A stretch of DNA of 64,000 nt, taken from assembly GCA_022410635.1 (NCBI GenBank), contig JAJVDF010000127.1:744001-808000 (forward strand), in the 5' to 3' direction. The DNA is from Tretioscincus oriximinensis. Its lineage: Eukaryota > Chordata > Lepidosauria > Squamata > Gymnophthalmidae. Position numbers and translations under genes: made by a program. The notes below the pieces were generated by a model, which ran no database searches, had not been told where the DNA came from, and worked only from the letters and a program-made list of their open reading frames with translations. This document shows, in pieces, positions 1-11,216 of this stretch (position 1 is its first letter; each line of letters begins with the position of its first letter).

Positions 1-282
1 GTCTAACATCTTACGCTCCCAAAATTTTGATAGTACTTCCCTTCTTTGATAGTGCTTATTATACAAATAAAGACAATATGTACCCATGATTGGAAAGATC
101 CTGGCTGGGACAGGAAATCTGGTTATCTGTCCCTCTTGTTGCATCACATGTACATAGCACACGCATTAGAGGAGTCAGTACAGTTTCATGCTATTTTTCA
201 AATGGGAGATTGGATAGAATAGGGGATACACTTCCAGCTCATTTAATTTATGACAGCCTGACAATCAATTAAAAATCATTTA
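1..282. other. Unannotated AT-rich sequence
   Basis: No recognisable gene or repeat. The short open frame at 90-272 has no visible domain and is treated as chance. Confidence 0.5.
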
Positions 283-418
283 AAAAAAACAGGAAAGGAG
301 AGCTGTAGCTTTAATCACTATAACAGGACTTTTAGTAGATATTTAATGCAGTTTAAACTGTATCTACTATTTTCTTTTACATACCCATTAAAACAACAGC
401 TCTTCTGTCCTGTTTTTA
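283..418. mobile_element. Foldback MITE family A, copy 1
   Basis: The left arm (283 to about 325) and right arm (about 377-418) are imperfect inverted repeats. Both contain a core like CAGGA-AGAGCTG-AGCTTTAAT, read on opposite strands. A second copy with the same arms lies at 35721-35867. Two independent copies with the same hairpin design argue for a non-autonomous DNA transposon. The superfamily is not identified and no clear target duplication was found. Confidence 0.6.
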
Positions 419-1217
419 CAGCAATTGAAATCAAGATATCAAAGTATTTATAGGCTATGGCCAAATTAGATCAGTAGACTGTTGCAAGGAACTTGCTAGA
501 CCAATTTGTCCACACAGAGTACATGCCCATCACTAGAATGTTCAATCTGCATCAGAAGCATTTCAAAGATGGCTACAGAATGAAAATGTACTATATGTTT
601 TAGACTACTTGCAAGCACAACAGAGTATTACAGGCCTCCACCTGTATGTTCAGCACACAACTCATGACCTTGTAAAACAACAGTAGACATCTAGAACTTC
701 TGGACACCCAAAAAAACACCTCCAGGAGGCACCTTTCATCCTTGGCCTCCAAACTGAAACAGGATGAAAAGTCATAAATTTATACAATGCATACAGCTGA
801 GGTGGCATAGGATGTCAAAAGTGCAAAGGGCCTTAGATCGGGTTCTAAGTAACCTGTCGCACCATGACCCAGATTACCAACAGTACATTGGGCCACCATA
901 ATGTAAGACATATTCACAGCAGAAATAACAATATCACTACATCTGAAGAAGTAGACATGTCTACGNACATTCACGTCACCCACCTTTCTCCTGATACCCT
1001 CCAAGCTCTGCAAGCAACCTTGCTGGACTTAATACTAACAAGGATATTTTGCTAAAATTGAATACCATACAGTTGCTCTTAAGATAAAGGGGCAGAGGCA
1101 CTAATAAAATTACTAGAAATGCTTTTCAATGCCACAAATGAAGCTCTAAACGAAATGCTTATAATTGTTTACCCAGCGAACAATCAAATTAATTACATTG
1201 GAATATAGGGTTATTTT
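419..1217. other. Unannotated sequence
   Basis: I see no gene and no repeat shared with the rest of the window. Small frames around 780-1055 on both strands overlap each other and show no domain. Confidence 0.5.
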
Positions 1218-1465
1218 CTAACTAAGTCAAGTACACAACAACTTAAAAACTGCTACAGTGCTATAATCCAGAATATAGCAATCGCATATCCGTGCACACC
1301 AAACGTGTATATTCCATGACTAATTCCCCAATAACATCATTCGTCGCAGTGAAGTTTGAGATTTTTTTTAATCACAACAGCCAATAGAAACAACTGCCAC
1401 ATTCTCTATTGTTTTAACATCTCATGTCTAATTTGTTTACATGCATAAGATCGCGAGAGTACCAT
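1218..1465 (-). repeat. Dispersed repeat family Y, copy 1
   Basis: On the minus strand this matches the 3' two thirds of the repeats at 19590-19975 and 37010-37382. Shared blocks include GTGCACACCAAACNTGTATATT, the T-rich stretch next to AACAGCCAATAGAAAC, and GCGAGAnTA. It is the most diverged of the three copies. The family has AATAAA-type motifs in its other copies but no coding capacity. Its class is unknown; an LTR fragment is possible. Confidence 0.6.
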
Positions 1466-1901
1466 TGATCTTAGTAAGAGTGCAAGTAAGCATCTTCACA
1501 TGTNGGGAAGAAATTAAAGGCACTGTTTACCATTCTTGGCAGAATATATGGCTGAGTACAGTGCATTATTCTTCTAGGGGTTCCTGTAGTATTTTTTTCA
1601 CCTTTTCCTATTGTGAAGTGGGGAAATTATTGTGACTGCCTTCTTTCCAATAAAGAGCAAGACTCAGGCATGCTAACTATTTATGCGACCCCGGAGGAAA
1701 AGAGAAACGGTGGCACGGAGATTAAGAACAGGCCTTTCAACAAAGAAGTCAGTCATTCGAGGTCTCCCCTCTACTGGCCTTGGCTTCAGACAACATAGCT
1801 GTTCGAAAGTGAGCAGTTTTGAGCGGATCAATAGTAAGCCTTTAGGCGTAAAAGAAATTTTAGTCCCTTCTAGTAAGAAAAATGGAATATAAAAAAAGCC
1901 G
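1466..1901. other. Unannotated sequence
   Basis: No recognisable gene. Three short overlapping frames here have no domain signature. Confidence 0.45.
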
Positions 1902-2004
1902 CCTCCTCCTTCTTCTTCTTCTTCTTCTTCTTCTTCTTCTTCTTCTTCTTCTTCTTCTTCTTCTTCTTCTTCTTCTTCTTCTTCTTCTTCTTCTTCTTCT
2001 TCTT

Positions 2005-2034
<30 letters not shown>
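1902..2034 (+). repeat. (CTT)n microsatellite, about 43 units
   Basis: A nearly pure CTT/GAA tract of about 130 bp. It abuts the truncated 5' end of a CR1 copy with only a few bases between. The long poly-Leu and poly-Arg frames across it are artefacts of the repeat. A long pure purine/pyrimidine mirror tract of this kind can form triplex (H-) DNA and is prone to length change. Confidence 0.97.
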
Positions 2035-2035
<1 letters not shown>

Positions 2036-2037
2036 AT

Positions 2038-2512
2038 AAACTAGAGCAAGTACAAAAGAGAGTTACAAGGATGGTGAGTGGTCTGGAAACCATGTCCTAT
2101 GAGGAATGGTTAAAGGATCTAGGGATGTTTAGTCTGCAAATAGAAGACTGAGAGGAGACTTGATAGCTGTCTACAAATATCTGAAGGGCTTTCACAGAGC
2201 AGAGGGATCAACATTGTTCTCATTAGCACATGGAAGGACTAGAAACAATGGAATGAAACTGTAAGGGAGTAGATTTAGATTAGATATCAGAAAAAACTTT
2301 CTAACAGTCAGGGTGATAAATCAGTGGAACAGTTTGCCACAGGGGGTGGTGAGTTCGCCTTCCCTGGAACTTTTCAAACAGAGACTGGACAGTCATCTGT
2401 CTTGGATGGTTTAATGAATCCTGCATCGAGCAGGGGGTTGGACCCGATGGACCTGGAGGTCCCTTCCGACTCTATGATTCTATGATTCTATTCTATGATT
2501 CTATAATTCTTC
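2038..2512 (+). mobile_element. CR1 LINE, 5'-truncated 3' end
   Basis: Translated pieces match the CR1 ORF2 C-terminus: [20 protein letters not shown], then after a frameshift near 2140 the region equivalent to RLRGDLIAVYKYLKG and LEVFKQRLDSHL. It ends with the CR1 3' signature, a hairpin-like GGACCCGATGGACC followed by imperfect ATTCTATG repeats at about 2475-2510. Only the last ~470 bp of the element remain. It is closely similar to the 3' end of the copy at 3100-4490, so both belong to one subfamily. Frameshifts and stop codons make it inactive. Confidence 0.93.
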
Positions 2513-2561
2513 TTCAGTAGATATAGCACAGATCAATGCAAGAGTATCTACCAAAGGGGAC

Positions 2562-2775
2562 TTTCATAGGACCTTAGAGACTAACAANAAAAAGATAAGC
2601 AGCATGAGTTTTTGTGGACAAATCTAAACTCTTTCTTTGTTTCTATAAGCATCATTTCGTAGACTTTTTCTATTGAGTCCACGAAAACTCATGCTGCCTC
2701 CCTTTTTCTTGTTAGTCTCTGAGGTCCTTCAAGATCCCTTGCTANATATTCTCAATCCAGATTAACGTGGCTTTT
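2562..2775 (+). mobile_element. Inverted short retroposon, TAACACGGC-type 3' end, copy 1
   Basis: Arms at about 2567-2620 and 2675-2733 are inverted copies of one ~55-bp sequence containing GACTAACAAGAAAAAG and GCAGCATGAGTTTT. The right arm continues to ATTAACGTGGC, which aligns with TTAACACGGC in copies at 12867-12999 and 41040-41155. The motif CCACGAAAACTCATGCT resembles the GAAA half of the hammerhead ribozymes of Penelope-like elements. The Penelope assignment is an inference; the inverted structure is directly visible. Confidence 0.6.
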
Positions 2776-3099
2776 ATGTATGAAAGTATGATCAAGAGTT
2801 TTANAGCTGCTGCTGCATTGTACATGAGGTGAAAAACACATCCCCCCCTTGTAATACATTCTTTCTGAACATAATATGGAAAGAATTAATGATCCCATTT
2901 TTAAAAGGCTAGAAGAAAATCAGCTGATACCTGAAATAAGACTCTTGACACCCACATATTTTTTAATGAGAAGTATACATTTTATTACATTTCGAGGGTA
3001 GCAATGAAGGGGGAACCTACATATTGCAACAGCTTCAGGGAATTTAACCAAAGCCTTCTGAAAGCAAGTTCTTTTCTAACATTACATCACATAATAGCT
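2776..3099. other. Unannotated spacer between two CR1 copies
   Basis: No gene or repeat recognised. The left limit of the following CR1 is uncertain and could lie in this stretch. Confidence 0.4.
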
Positions 3100-4492
3100 C
3101 TGAGTTTCTGTTGAAAGGAGATGCAGAGAAAGTTCTGTCTAAAGGTGTTTCACTAGCAAAAGAAATGGCAAACCAATCAGTATCTGTAGACAGTATCCAA
3201 AGGATGAAAGATATTACTCCCAGGGTACTGAAGGAACTAGCAGAAGTAATAGCGGAACCACTTGCAGTGATCTTTGAAAATTCATGGACAACAGGAGAAG
3301 TCCCAGTAGAATGGAGAAGGGCAAATGTTGTCCCTATCTTCAAAAAGGGTAAAAAGGTGGAACCGGGAAACTACAGGCCTGTAAGTCTGACTTCAATACC
3401 AGGAAAGCTCCTTGAACAAGTTATAAAGCAGCATGTATGCCAGCACTTGGATAGGAATGCAATAATTAACCANAGCCAACATGGATTTGTAACAAACAAG
3501 TCATGCCAAACTAATCTAATTTCCTTCTATGATAGAATTACCAAATGGGTTGATCAGGGAAATGCAGTAGATGTGGTATATCTTGACTTCAGTAAANNNN
3601 NNNNNNNNNNNNNNNNNNNNNNNNNNNNNNNNNNNNNNNNNNNNNNNNNNNNNNNNNNNNNNNNNNNNNNNNNNNNNNNNNNNNNNNNNNNNNNNNNNNN
3701 NNNNNNNNNNNNNNNNNNNNNNNNNNNNNNNNNNNNNNNNNNNNNNNNNNNNNNNNNNNNNNNNNNNNNNNNNNNNNNNNNNNNNNNNNNNNNNNNNNNN
3801 NNNNNNNNNNNNNNNNNNNNNNNNNNNNNNNNNNNNNNNNNNNNNNNNNNNNNNNNNNNNNNNNNNNNNNNNNNNNNNNNNNNNNNNNNNNNNNNNNNNN
3901 NNNNNNNNNNNNNNNNNNNNNAATCTCGCTCACGTGAAGTAATTATTCCTCTCTACAGTACTTTGGTCCGTCCACACTTGGAATACTGTGTTCAGTTCTG
4001 GGGGCCCCAATTTAAAAAGGACATTGAGAAACTAGAGCAAGTACAAAAGAGAGTTACAAGGATNGTGAGTGGTCTGGAAACCATGTCCTATGAGGAACGG
4101 TTAAAGGATCTAGGGATGTTTGGTCTGCAAAAGAGAAGACTGAGAGGAGACCTGATAGCTGTCTACAAATATTTGAAGGGCTGTCACAGAGCAGAGGGAT
4201 CAACATTGTTTTCATTAGCACATGGAAGGACTAGAAACAATGGAATGAAACTACAAGGGAGCAGATTCAGATTAGATATCAGAAAAAACTTTCTAACAGT
4301 CAGGGTGATAAACCAGTGGAACAGTTTGCCACATGTGGTGGTGAGTTCAACTTCCCTGGAAGTCTTCAAACAGAGACTGGACAGTCATCTGTCTGGGATG
4401 GTTTAATGAATCCTGCATCGAGCAGGGGGTTGGACCCGATGACCCCGGAGGTCCCTTNCAACTCTATGNTTCTATGATTCTACTCTGGAAGA
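3100..4492 (+). mobile_element. CR1 LINE with partial reverse-transcriptase ORF2
   Basis: The open frame at about 3111-4406 encodes a CR1 ORF2 fragment. The finger region contains WRRANVVPIFKKGKK and PGNYRPVSLTSIPGKLLEQ. The palm region contains SQHGFVTNKSCQTNL and DVVYLDFSK, whose D belongs to the first catalytic RT motif. A 325-N gap removes the YADD-type motif C and thumb. After the gap come [20 protein letters not shown], the LRGDLIAVYKYLKG region and the C-terminus LDSHLSGMV. The 3' UTR ends in imperfect ATTCTATG repeats near 4463-4482. The endonuclease domain and ORF1 are absent. The frame is still open outside the gap, so this is one of the younger LINE copies here, but it cannot be autonomous. 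Confidence 0.96.
3597..3921. other. Assembly gap (325 N)
   Basis: A run of Ns inside the CR1 reverse-transcriptase frame. The real length may differ, so the open frame across it is not evidence of continuity. Confidence 0.99.
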
Positions 4493-4499
4493 TAAACCA

Positions 4500-4725
4500 A
4501 TGTTGCAAAACTAAACAGCTTGGATCCTAAATATTTGAAGGATCACCTCCTCCCATACATATCTGCCTGTACTTTTAAGATCTTCTGATGAGGCTCTCCT
4601 GACAAGCCCACCTCCTTCACATGTTAAGGGGGTGCGGACAGTCCCCATGTTGCTGAATGGTCTCCCCACTGAGATGCACCAGGCACCTACCCTATACATG
4701 TCCTGCTGCATAGTGTCACCCACTA
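4500..4725 (+). mobile_element. L2 LINE fragment (ORF2 C-terminus)
   Basis: Conceptual translation has the L2-like order LGxKYLKDHLLPYI, then a region equivalent to LRSxEALL, then GMVxPL. The paralogous stretch at 41165-41350 has the same order. It is short, frameshifted and old. Confidence 0.6.
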
Positions 4726-6418
4726 TAGTCCTTTTATTGTTATTATAGGTCTTCTTTATTATTGTACAGCAGACCAGAACAGCAAGGAGCAATTAACAGA
4801 TTGGATGTTACAACTCAAAAGTAGCTATTGAACAGCTGGTGCAAATAAACTTTCAAACTTACTAGACAATAGGCACTTATTTTGGTTTCTTATCCCAGTT
4901 AGGTAACCCTTTTCTAATGTCTTACATGGAACTCAGGCTATCTTTTACGTACACTTCTGGACGTTCATGAACAGAACACCTTCACCAGCAATCAACTCAC
5001 TCCAAATGGCCTTTAGAAGCATTCCAGCTACCTTGCCAACCTGGCAATCGCGTAAATTTTAATAACCATTGATANGCTTGTCCTTCGTTAATTTGTCTAA
5101 CCCTTTCTTTATACTATTCAGGCTGGTTGTTGACACCGCCTCTTTTAGTGGTAAACCCTACAGACCAACCAGGTGAAAATAAATACTTTTTATCAACTCT
5201 TACTCTGCCTCTCATCAGCTTGGTAGAGTGCACCCGGTTCTGGTGCTGCTTCCACAAAAACCCTCTCACAAAACTAATTCTCAGTGAGTGTGAAATAAAA
5301 TGGGGTTTTAGCCCCCAGATCAAAAAATGTTGCTTTCCACAGTAAATTGTTTTTCAAGAAGATTTCCTCTTTACTTCATATCTTCGTGTTAAATTCATCA
5401 TCAGTGTTTTCATGCCCATTTTGACCACAGTGGTTTTATTCAACTATCAAAAGCTGGACAGACTATTATGAATCATAAAGGAATTTAAAAGAAAGCAGAA
5501 TGTGGTTAGAAAATAATTCTGGGCGGTTCAAGGTAAAGAGAATAAGTCGATTAGTTGAAGCAGTGTATGGTTGCAATTGTTTCTTTTGTCTTTAAATAGA
5601 TATATTTTAGAACTTTTTTTTCCTGAACTGTACCATTTTTTTTTCTCTTTTGCTAATGAAACACCAAAATTTGGCTGTTTATCATTTCACGAATAAAGAA
5701 GTGCAAATTGAGCGTTCTAGGCCACATGGTGGGGAAAGTGAATGCAATCCACACATGCGATACGATCATATTATATTCCACTCTTGCTCACTGTGACCTT
5801 GGCCAGACATACAGAGGATCAAAATCAAAACTTCACACCCCTCTCTTTTTCCTATTACCGAGTTGGCAAGTGCAAGGAGTCATGCTGTTTGAGCAGAAGG
5901 CAACCCGAGAAGTGAGATCAGGGTCTTGCATGCAAGGCACACGTTATTTATTATGTGGCTAGCTGCATAAATAGTAGGAAAGCAGTATGTAATGGTATGA
6001 GATTTCCCATGTCACTTCACTCAATGGGAGAGGGGGCCCTGATCAAGAGAATGACTTTACTTTAGCAAGCAATAGTATACCAAGGGTAATTCAGCACTTG
6101 CCATTGAAGATCGAGAACCAGCGGTACAGATCTGGGACAGATTTCCCTTAGCAAACTCATCTGCAGGCAATGGCACAGTAGTGCCAAAGTTCCTCTGCTG
6201 CTCTGACATTAAGGAAAAAAGATTTCTGGTTGTAGAAATTTTGCATGTTAATAGCATGCCTTGTTGCACCACTAAAATGAATTTTCAAGTAATTCTGAAA
6301 ATGAATGCGTGAACTATCTGCATAGCTACTGTATGTGATCTGGATTTCCCCCAGCTGGTACACCTATGGACCTCAGTGTCAAGGACCACTGGCAACATGG
6401 ATCTGGGCACTCCAGATT
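4726..6418. other. Unannotated, mostly unique-looking sequence
   Basis: No gene found. Overlapping frames at 5114-5345 and 5708-5962 lack domains and paralogues in the window. This could be intronic or intergenic host DNA. Confidence 0.45.
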
Positions 6419-6612
6419 TAAGAACATAAGAACATAAGAAGAGCCATACCAGATCGGGCCGGAGCCCATCTAGTCCAGCATTCTGTCTCACACAGAGGCC
6501 CACCAGTTGCCCCTGGGCAGTCCGGACAGAGGAAAGCAAAATATGCTCCTGTTCTAGGCTCCCTGCAAATGGCATTTCAGGAGTCCTGCCTGTTGCTCCA
6601 TCCCGGAGGCAG
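6419..6612 (-). mobile_element. CR1-clade LINE 3' end, GTTCTTAT-tailed subfamily
   Basis: On the minus strand the 3' end shows the order CCATCCGGGATGGAGCAAC-like, AAATGCCATTTGCAGGGAG, GAATGCTGGACTAGATGGGC, then TTCTTATGTTCTTATG repeats. About ten copies of this family are in the window (for example 14625-14918 and 59163-59870), always with the same tail. Only the 3' UTR remains. Confidence 0.9.
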
Positions 6613-6976
6613 GGGTTTCACTGCATATAGTGCAGACTGAACACACTGGCAGTGAGTGGAATCTGCTATATTCCACACTAATATGCAAAAGGAATCCTTA
6701 GTACATGAGAATGGTAGGGATCTACTCCAAGATATGTTCTGAAATAAATCTCAGTACGGCAAGGGTCAGTGTGTCAGTGTGACCTATGGCAAAAAAATCC
6801 AGCATTTCTGAAGGGAAGCATGCTTGGTATGCCTTATAATTCCCATTTGGTACAGTCCTTGCCAGAATTTTGTCTTGCTGAAAGAGTTCTGAAGTTGCTT
6901 CACAACAGTTCCATTCTCACTTCCATTCCCATCTCCAAATAATTTTACTAATACATTGAGAATGATTAGTTACGAC

Positions 6977-7208
<232 letters not shown>

Positions 7209-7444
7209 GAAACTCCTTGTTCCCTTTACTTCTGGGTGGGTGGAGAGGTCTCCCATCATGGCCTCCAGCTACCAGCTGAGCGTGATTTCCAGGTAAGTCA
7301 GTGTTTCACACACAGTCAGGGCAGACAGTGAGCTGCTGCTCTCATTCTGCCCTGTGCTTACTTAAGTAATGTGGCTGGAACGCAGAGGCAGGGGCTTCAA
7401 ACAGAGCCATTAATGAAGATTAAAAGTATGATTAGAACTCTCTG

Positions 7445-7622
7445 TAGGCTGACCAGATGACCACTTTGAGGGGGGGGGNNTTGAAAACCCTGTTTTGGGG
7501 TGCTTCCCAGTTTTTTCTGGGGAANTTTTTTNAAAAAAATTCCTCAGAAAAAAAACAGGAGGCACCCCAAAAATGGTTTTTCAACCCCTCCCAAAACACC
7601 CTGGGGTGACATGAGCAGCCCA
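7445..7622. mobile_element. hAT-like foldback MITE family H, copy 1
   Basis: Begins TAGGCTGACCAGATGACC and folds back on itself: GGGGTGCTTCCCAGTTTTTT in the left half pairs with its complement in the right half around 7550-7575. The right end is decayed. Related copies lie at 28530-28723, 45608-45807 and 23213-23372. Confidence 0.75.
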
Positions 7623-7639
7623 GCTAGGTTAAACAGTGC

Positions 7640-7865
7640 CAGACTCTTATCATGTAGATTTCACATTCCTACATGAAGCCAGCTGGGTGACCTTGGACTA
7701 GTCACAGTTCTTCGGACTTCTCTCAGTCCCTCCTACTTCACAAGGTGACCATTGTGAAGAAAAGAACCGAAGATTTTGAAAGCTTTTTTAAATCTAGAGA
7801 AGAGAACTGTAACAATTAAATCCTTCTTCTCCTTCTTTTTCTTCTCCTCTTTCTCCTTTACATGT
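7640..7865 (+). mobile_element. tRNA-derived SINE, 3' part
   Basis: Has the SINE body order GGGTGACCTTGGACTAGTC, CACAGTTCTTC, CTTCACAAGGTG, AAGAAAAGAACCGAAG and a TTC/TCC-rich tail. The same body is present in the fuller copy at 16190-16465. The tRNA-like head is lost or too diverged to recognise. Confidence 0.75.
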
Positions 7866-8039
7866 GACTTGTATACTGGAGTATACAAGAGACCAAACTA
7901 AGCCGCCATCCACATGTGTTAAAAAAAGCAATGGTGTTAAGTTCCAAAATAACCCAGTTGTGAGTCCATGCATATGTACTCTCATTNTTTTCCCAAAAAA
8001 ACCATTACAGAACCTTTAAATCCACATGAAACAAGCAAG

Positions 8040-8330
8040 ATAATTAACCGAAAAGTTAATATTGAGCATACTCAGTACACGATTCTCATTTACTTGTGCA
8101 AGTATCTTCTCACGGTATCCTGGTAGTCCCATTAAGGATCCACAAGGAAGGCTTCTTGCCTCCAGGGCTTCAAGCATGTCCATTTCAGAAAACATCAGCA
8201 AAGGACATTTCAAGGTGCTTGGCGAAAACTCCTGGGGCTCGTGGCATAGAGCAATCATGGTGTTGTTAACATTCTAGTAGGAGAATCTTGTGTGCCTGCA
8301 GCCTTTATTCTTCTAGATGTTTTTTAACTA
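8040..8330 (+). repeat. Dispersed repeat family W, copy 1
   Basis: Matches 63435-63790 with shared blocks GCATCCTGGTAnTCnCACTA-like, GTCTTCTTGCCTC and CTTGTGTGCCTGCAGCCTT. The intervening parts differ by indels. Neither copy has a consistent open frame, so the family is probably a non-autonomous transposon or a segmental duplication. Confidence 0.6.
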
Positions 8331-8867
8331 CAGCTCCCATCATTCCTTATCTCCGTATTGGCAAGTCCCACCCCATGAGAGCTTTAATTCACCAACATCT
8401 GAATTTTGTCAGATCTATGCTAGCTGTTACACCATATTCACTGCCACTATTTGGAAATAATAATGCAATGTATTTCGTGGTTCCTTTTCCCCACCCTTAT
8501 TCACATTTGGTATTTATTATTCAGTTTATGAAATGCGGGTTTGAATACCTGTTCTGGTTTGCATCTTTGGTTCCATCCCTCCATAATATTCATATATCTG
8601 AACAACAATGACTTTTAATGCTTTGTTCTTATGCCATCTATCATTATACCAGAGATTTTATCCCCCACACTGGAATCAATTCCAGGTGGAAATCCTACTG
8701 AAACCTCATCTGTACACGAAATAGAAAGGAGTAAAACATNAAAAAAATCCTGCTAGGCTTCAAAATATGTTTGCAGATAAAATGACTGATATTTCACAAG
8801 CAAACAAACCAGTTGCAAGGAGAAGCAATCAGTGACTAGCTGTCAGTGAGGACCTGGCAGCCTTTGT
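8331..8867. other. Unannotated sequence
   Basis: No gene recognised. The frame at 8288-8611 has no domain. The stretch near 8325-8350 contains an ACTACAGCTCCCATCATTCC motif seen in many reptile DNA-transposon relics. Confidence 0.4.
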
Positions 8868-9085
8868 TGAACATAAGAACATAAGAGGAGCCCTGCTGAA
8901 TCAGGCCAGCCCAGAGCCCATTTAATCCAGCATTCTCACTCAGTGTCCCACCAACTGGAACTGGTAGTTTCAAGCATCAGAAGATAATAGCCTCATTTTT
9001 TTTTCTCAAGACCTTGCAAATGGTACTTCAGAAATACTGCCTGTGCTCCATCCCGGAGGCAGTATAAAGAGATCTATTCTAGTAG
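8868..9085 (-). mobile_element. CR1-clade LINE 3' end, GTTCTTAT-tailed
   Basis: Minus-strand 3' UTR with CATAAGAACATAAGAGGAGC at the tail side and CCATCCCGGAGGCAG at the 5' side. It carries a poly-T-like internal insertion near 8997-9004 and is more diverged than the 6419-6612 copy. Confidence 0.85.
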
Positions 9086-9858
9086 CTGTTTATGCCAAAT
9101 GCAATCTTATAATTTAACAAAATAATATATGCTCCCTCCCTTCCTCCCCCTCCCTCAACATTCCCACNAGGTATGGTCACTCAGTATTTAAATATTGCTT
9201 ATGGTCTGAGCACGGTTTNATTGCACCTAAAAGTTAGGGTCTCCCCAGCAGCTAAACTGTCAGTAAATTAATAACTGTGCCCTTCATCCCTCTGTCTCTA
9301 TTTCTTTTATTAAACACTCCTTCTATCCGTAATATAATCTACTATTAACTGGTCGTTAATTTCTGCCACTTTAACATAGCTGCCGTTTATTGTGATCTTT
9401 CCAACCCAATGTTAGCACTATCTACTTTCATCTGTGATAGTAGTTATCATCATTCTGAATTCTTTGATAAGCCTGTTCAATAGCTATTTATAGCATATCC
9501 AAGTATATTTTCAACCATTGGCAATATTGAGTTCCAAAGTTTGATCCCAATGGGTTTTCCCAGATCATATCTATGTATGTTCCCTTAATGTCACACCCTT
9601 GCCATCACTGTAGCCTCATGTTAAGAAGTACATAAGTCAGGTAACATGGCATTCTGTACCATTGGTCTAAAATCTTTAGTTGCAATTCTTTAACTCATTT
9701 TTTTNAAAAAAAAANTCAGCTTTCTCCCATATTCAGCTCATTTCTTGTACATTTATATTAACATCATTGCCCAATGGTCAGTCAATGATTCAATATTGTC
9801 AATTTGTTTCTGATTAATCAGTATAGTGATCCGCTCAACCCTTTCATCTCTTTAATTT
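9086..9858. other. Unannotated sequence
   Basis: No gene or shared repeat recognised, only AT-rich sequence. Confidence 0.45.
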
Positions 9859-10179
9859 TGTCTATGCAGGGCTTTTTTTGTGACGGAACGCGCCAGAACG
9901 CAGTTCCAGCACCTTTTATTTTGGCGGGGGGGCAGAGTTAGTGGGGGGGCGGAGTTAGCGGGGGTGGCCGCCTCCGCTCCCCTGCCCCCCCCGCTCCACC
10001 CTCCCCCCCGCCTAAATAAAAGGTGCCGGTACTGCTGCGTTAGCCGCCGGCGAGGGGGGCGTGGCGTTAGCGGAGGAGGAGGTGTTATTGGCGGCGGCAG
10101 CGGCCGCCGCCGCCCCCCCACCTCCCGCCGGTGTTAGTACCGGCACCTTTTGTTCTGGAAAAAAAGCACTGTGTCTATG
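9859..10179. mobile_element. GC-rich hAT MITE with perfect 8-bp TSD
   Basis: The element spans 9867-10171 and is flanked on both sides by TGTCTATG (9859-9866 and 10172-10179). Its ends are inverted: CAGGGCTTTTTTT on the left and AAAAAAAGCACTG on the right. Subterminal inverted motifs are GGCACCTTTT and its complement. An 8-bp TSD with CAG-type ends is the hAT signature. The interior is extremely GC- and CpG-rich, with GGCGGAGTTAGCGG-like repeats, unlike the AT-rich surroundings. It encodes no transposase. Confidence 0.92.
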
Positions 10180-10850
10180 AATATTTCTTCCTCGTTACAG
10201 TGATATTACAAGTTATCAGCAGCTTAAGCAAACTTGGTATTAGAGCTGATGTTTTCAGTACAATCCTGGGGAAACTGTGGATTTGTCAATACGGTTTGCA
10301 TTATGTGGGGAGCTTTTCAAAATGAAAAATGAAGTTTTTTAAAATAAAAAATAAAATGGTAGCAATGGTAGCGTGCCATTTTTATACTGAGCATTTCTTA
10401 GCCTCACCTAATTAGTTATTATTATATGCCTGTGTAATTTGTATCCACCTTAAAGAACATTTAGGGTCGTCACTAAATTCTGTTTCTCTTTTACCAATGT
10501 TCACACTTTTACTCACTTTCTGCTGAGCAAAAATAGCCTCCTGGAACATATCTATGCCAAAATTACATGCCAATGGTGCAATGATAATTCTGTGCCAATA
10601 TAAATCCACCTCTCTGGCATAATGTTGCATTTTGCTAGGACAAACATAAATCAAGAATAAGATTGCACTATAAATAAGCCTATGTAGTACCAGTACGTGG
10701 AAAAACTTCTGAAATTGAGGGAATTTTCAGACTGTACTAATGGAAAGCTTTTGTTCAGCACACTAGAAGCTTACTTTTGGAGTTCGAAAAATCAGTCTTG
10801 CATTCTCTACACTTTTTAACATTCACATGAAGCCAGTCCCAAAAGGCACC
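10180..10850. other. Unannotated sequence
   Basis: Nothing recognisable. Frames at 10131-10325 and 10412-10654 lack domain features. Confidence 0.45.
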
Positions 10851-11060
10851 CTGGGATAAGTGCCCTCTACTGGTTTCAGCTCTAGCCAACCCAGCTATTC
10901 AAAAACAACAAATTGCAATTAGATAAATATGGACCATCACATTGTAGTGGGATAGATATAATGTAAGCCTTTGGGTGAAAAATAACCTTGTAAGCTGCTT
11001 TATATTCCTTGGGTGAAAAAAGCTGGGTATAAAATCAATATTCTTCTTTTTCTTCTATAT
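10851..11060 (+). mobile_element. SINE, GCTCTAGCCAAC subtype
   Basis: Shows the subtype body GCTCTAGCCAACCCAGCTAT, then AACAACAAATTGCAATTAGATAAAT in two blocks, AATAACCTTGTAAGCTGCTT, GGGTGAAAAAAGCTGGGTAT and a TTC-rich tail. The same body is found at 40196-40560, 49857-50130 and 54836-55080. The head is missing here. Confidence 0.78.
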
Positions 11061-11127
11061 GCATCTTACGTCATTCTGCAGTTTGAGAATGATCACTTTT
11101 TCCTCATACCAGGATACTAAATTTATG

Positions 11128-11216
11128 TATATTTATTTGTTTAGGAATATACTACAGTATGTATCCCACCTTTCCCCATAGGTCCTAGGCCACATATCAG
11201 AAAAGCAATACAAAAA
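11128..11216 (-). mobile_element. L2 LINE 3' end fragment
   Basis: The order TATTTATTTG, then GTATCCCACCTTTCCCC, then CACATATCAGAAAAGC is the reverse of the L2 3' UTR (GGGCGGGGTATAAAT-AATAAATA). It is short and old. Confidence 0.5.

Noticed and set aside
1882..2151. Poly-Leu / poly-Arg open frames
   Set aside because: Produced by the (CTT)n microsatellite on both strands; not proteins.
3111..4406. An apparently intact 431-codon host reverse transcriptase
   Set aside because: It is CR1 ORF2, and one quarter is N-run; the frame across the gap is not evidence.
9852..10137. Pro/Arg-rich frames at high GC
   Set aside because: They lie fully within the GC-rich hAT MITE and exist on both strands because of composition.
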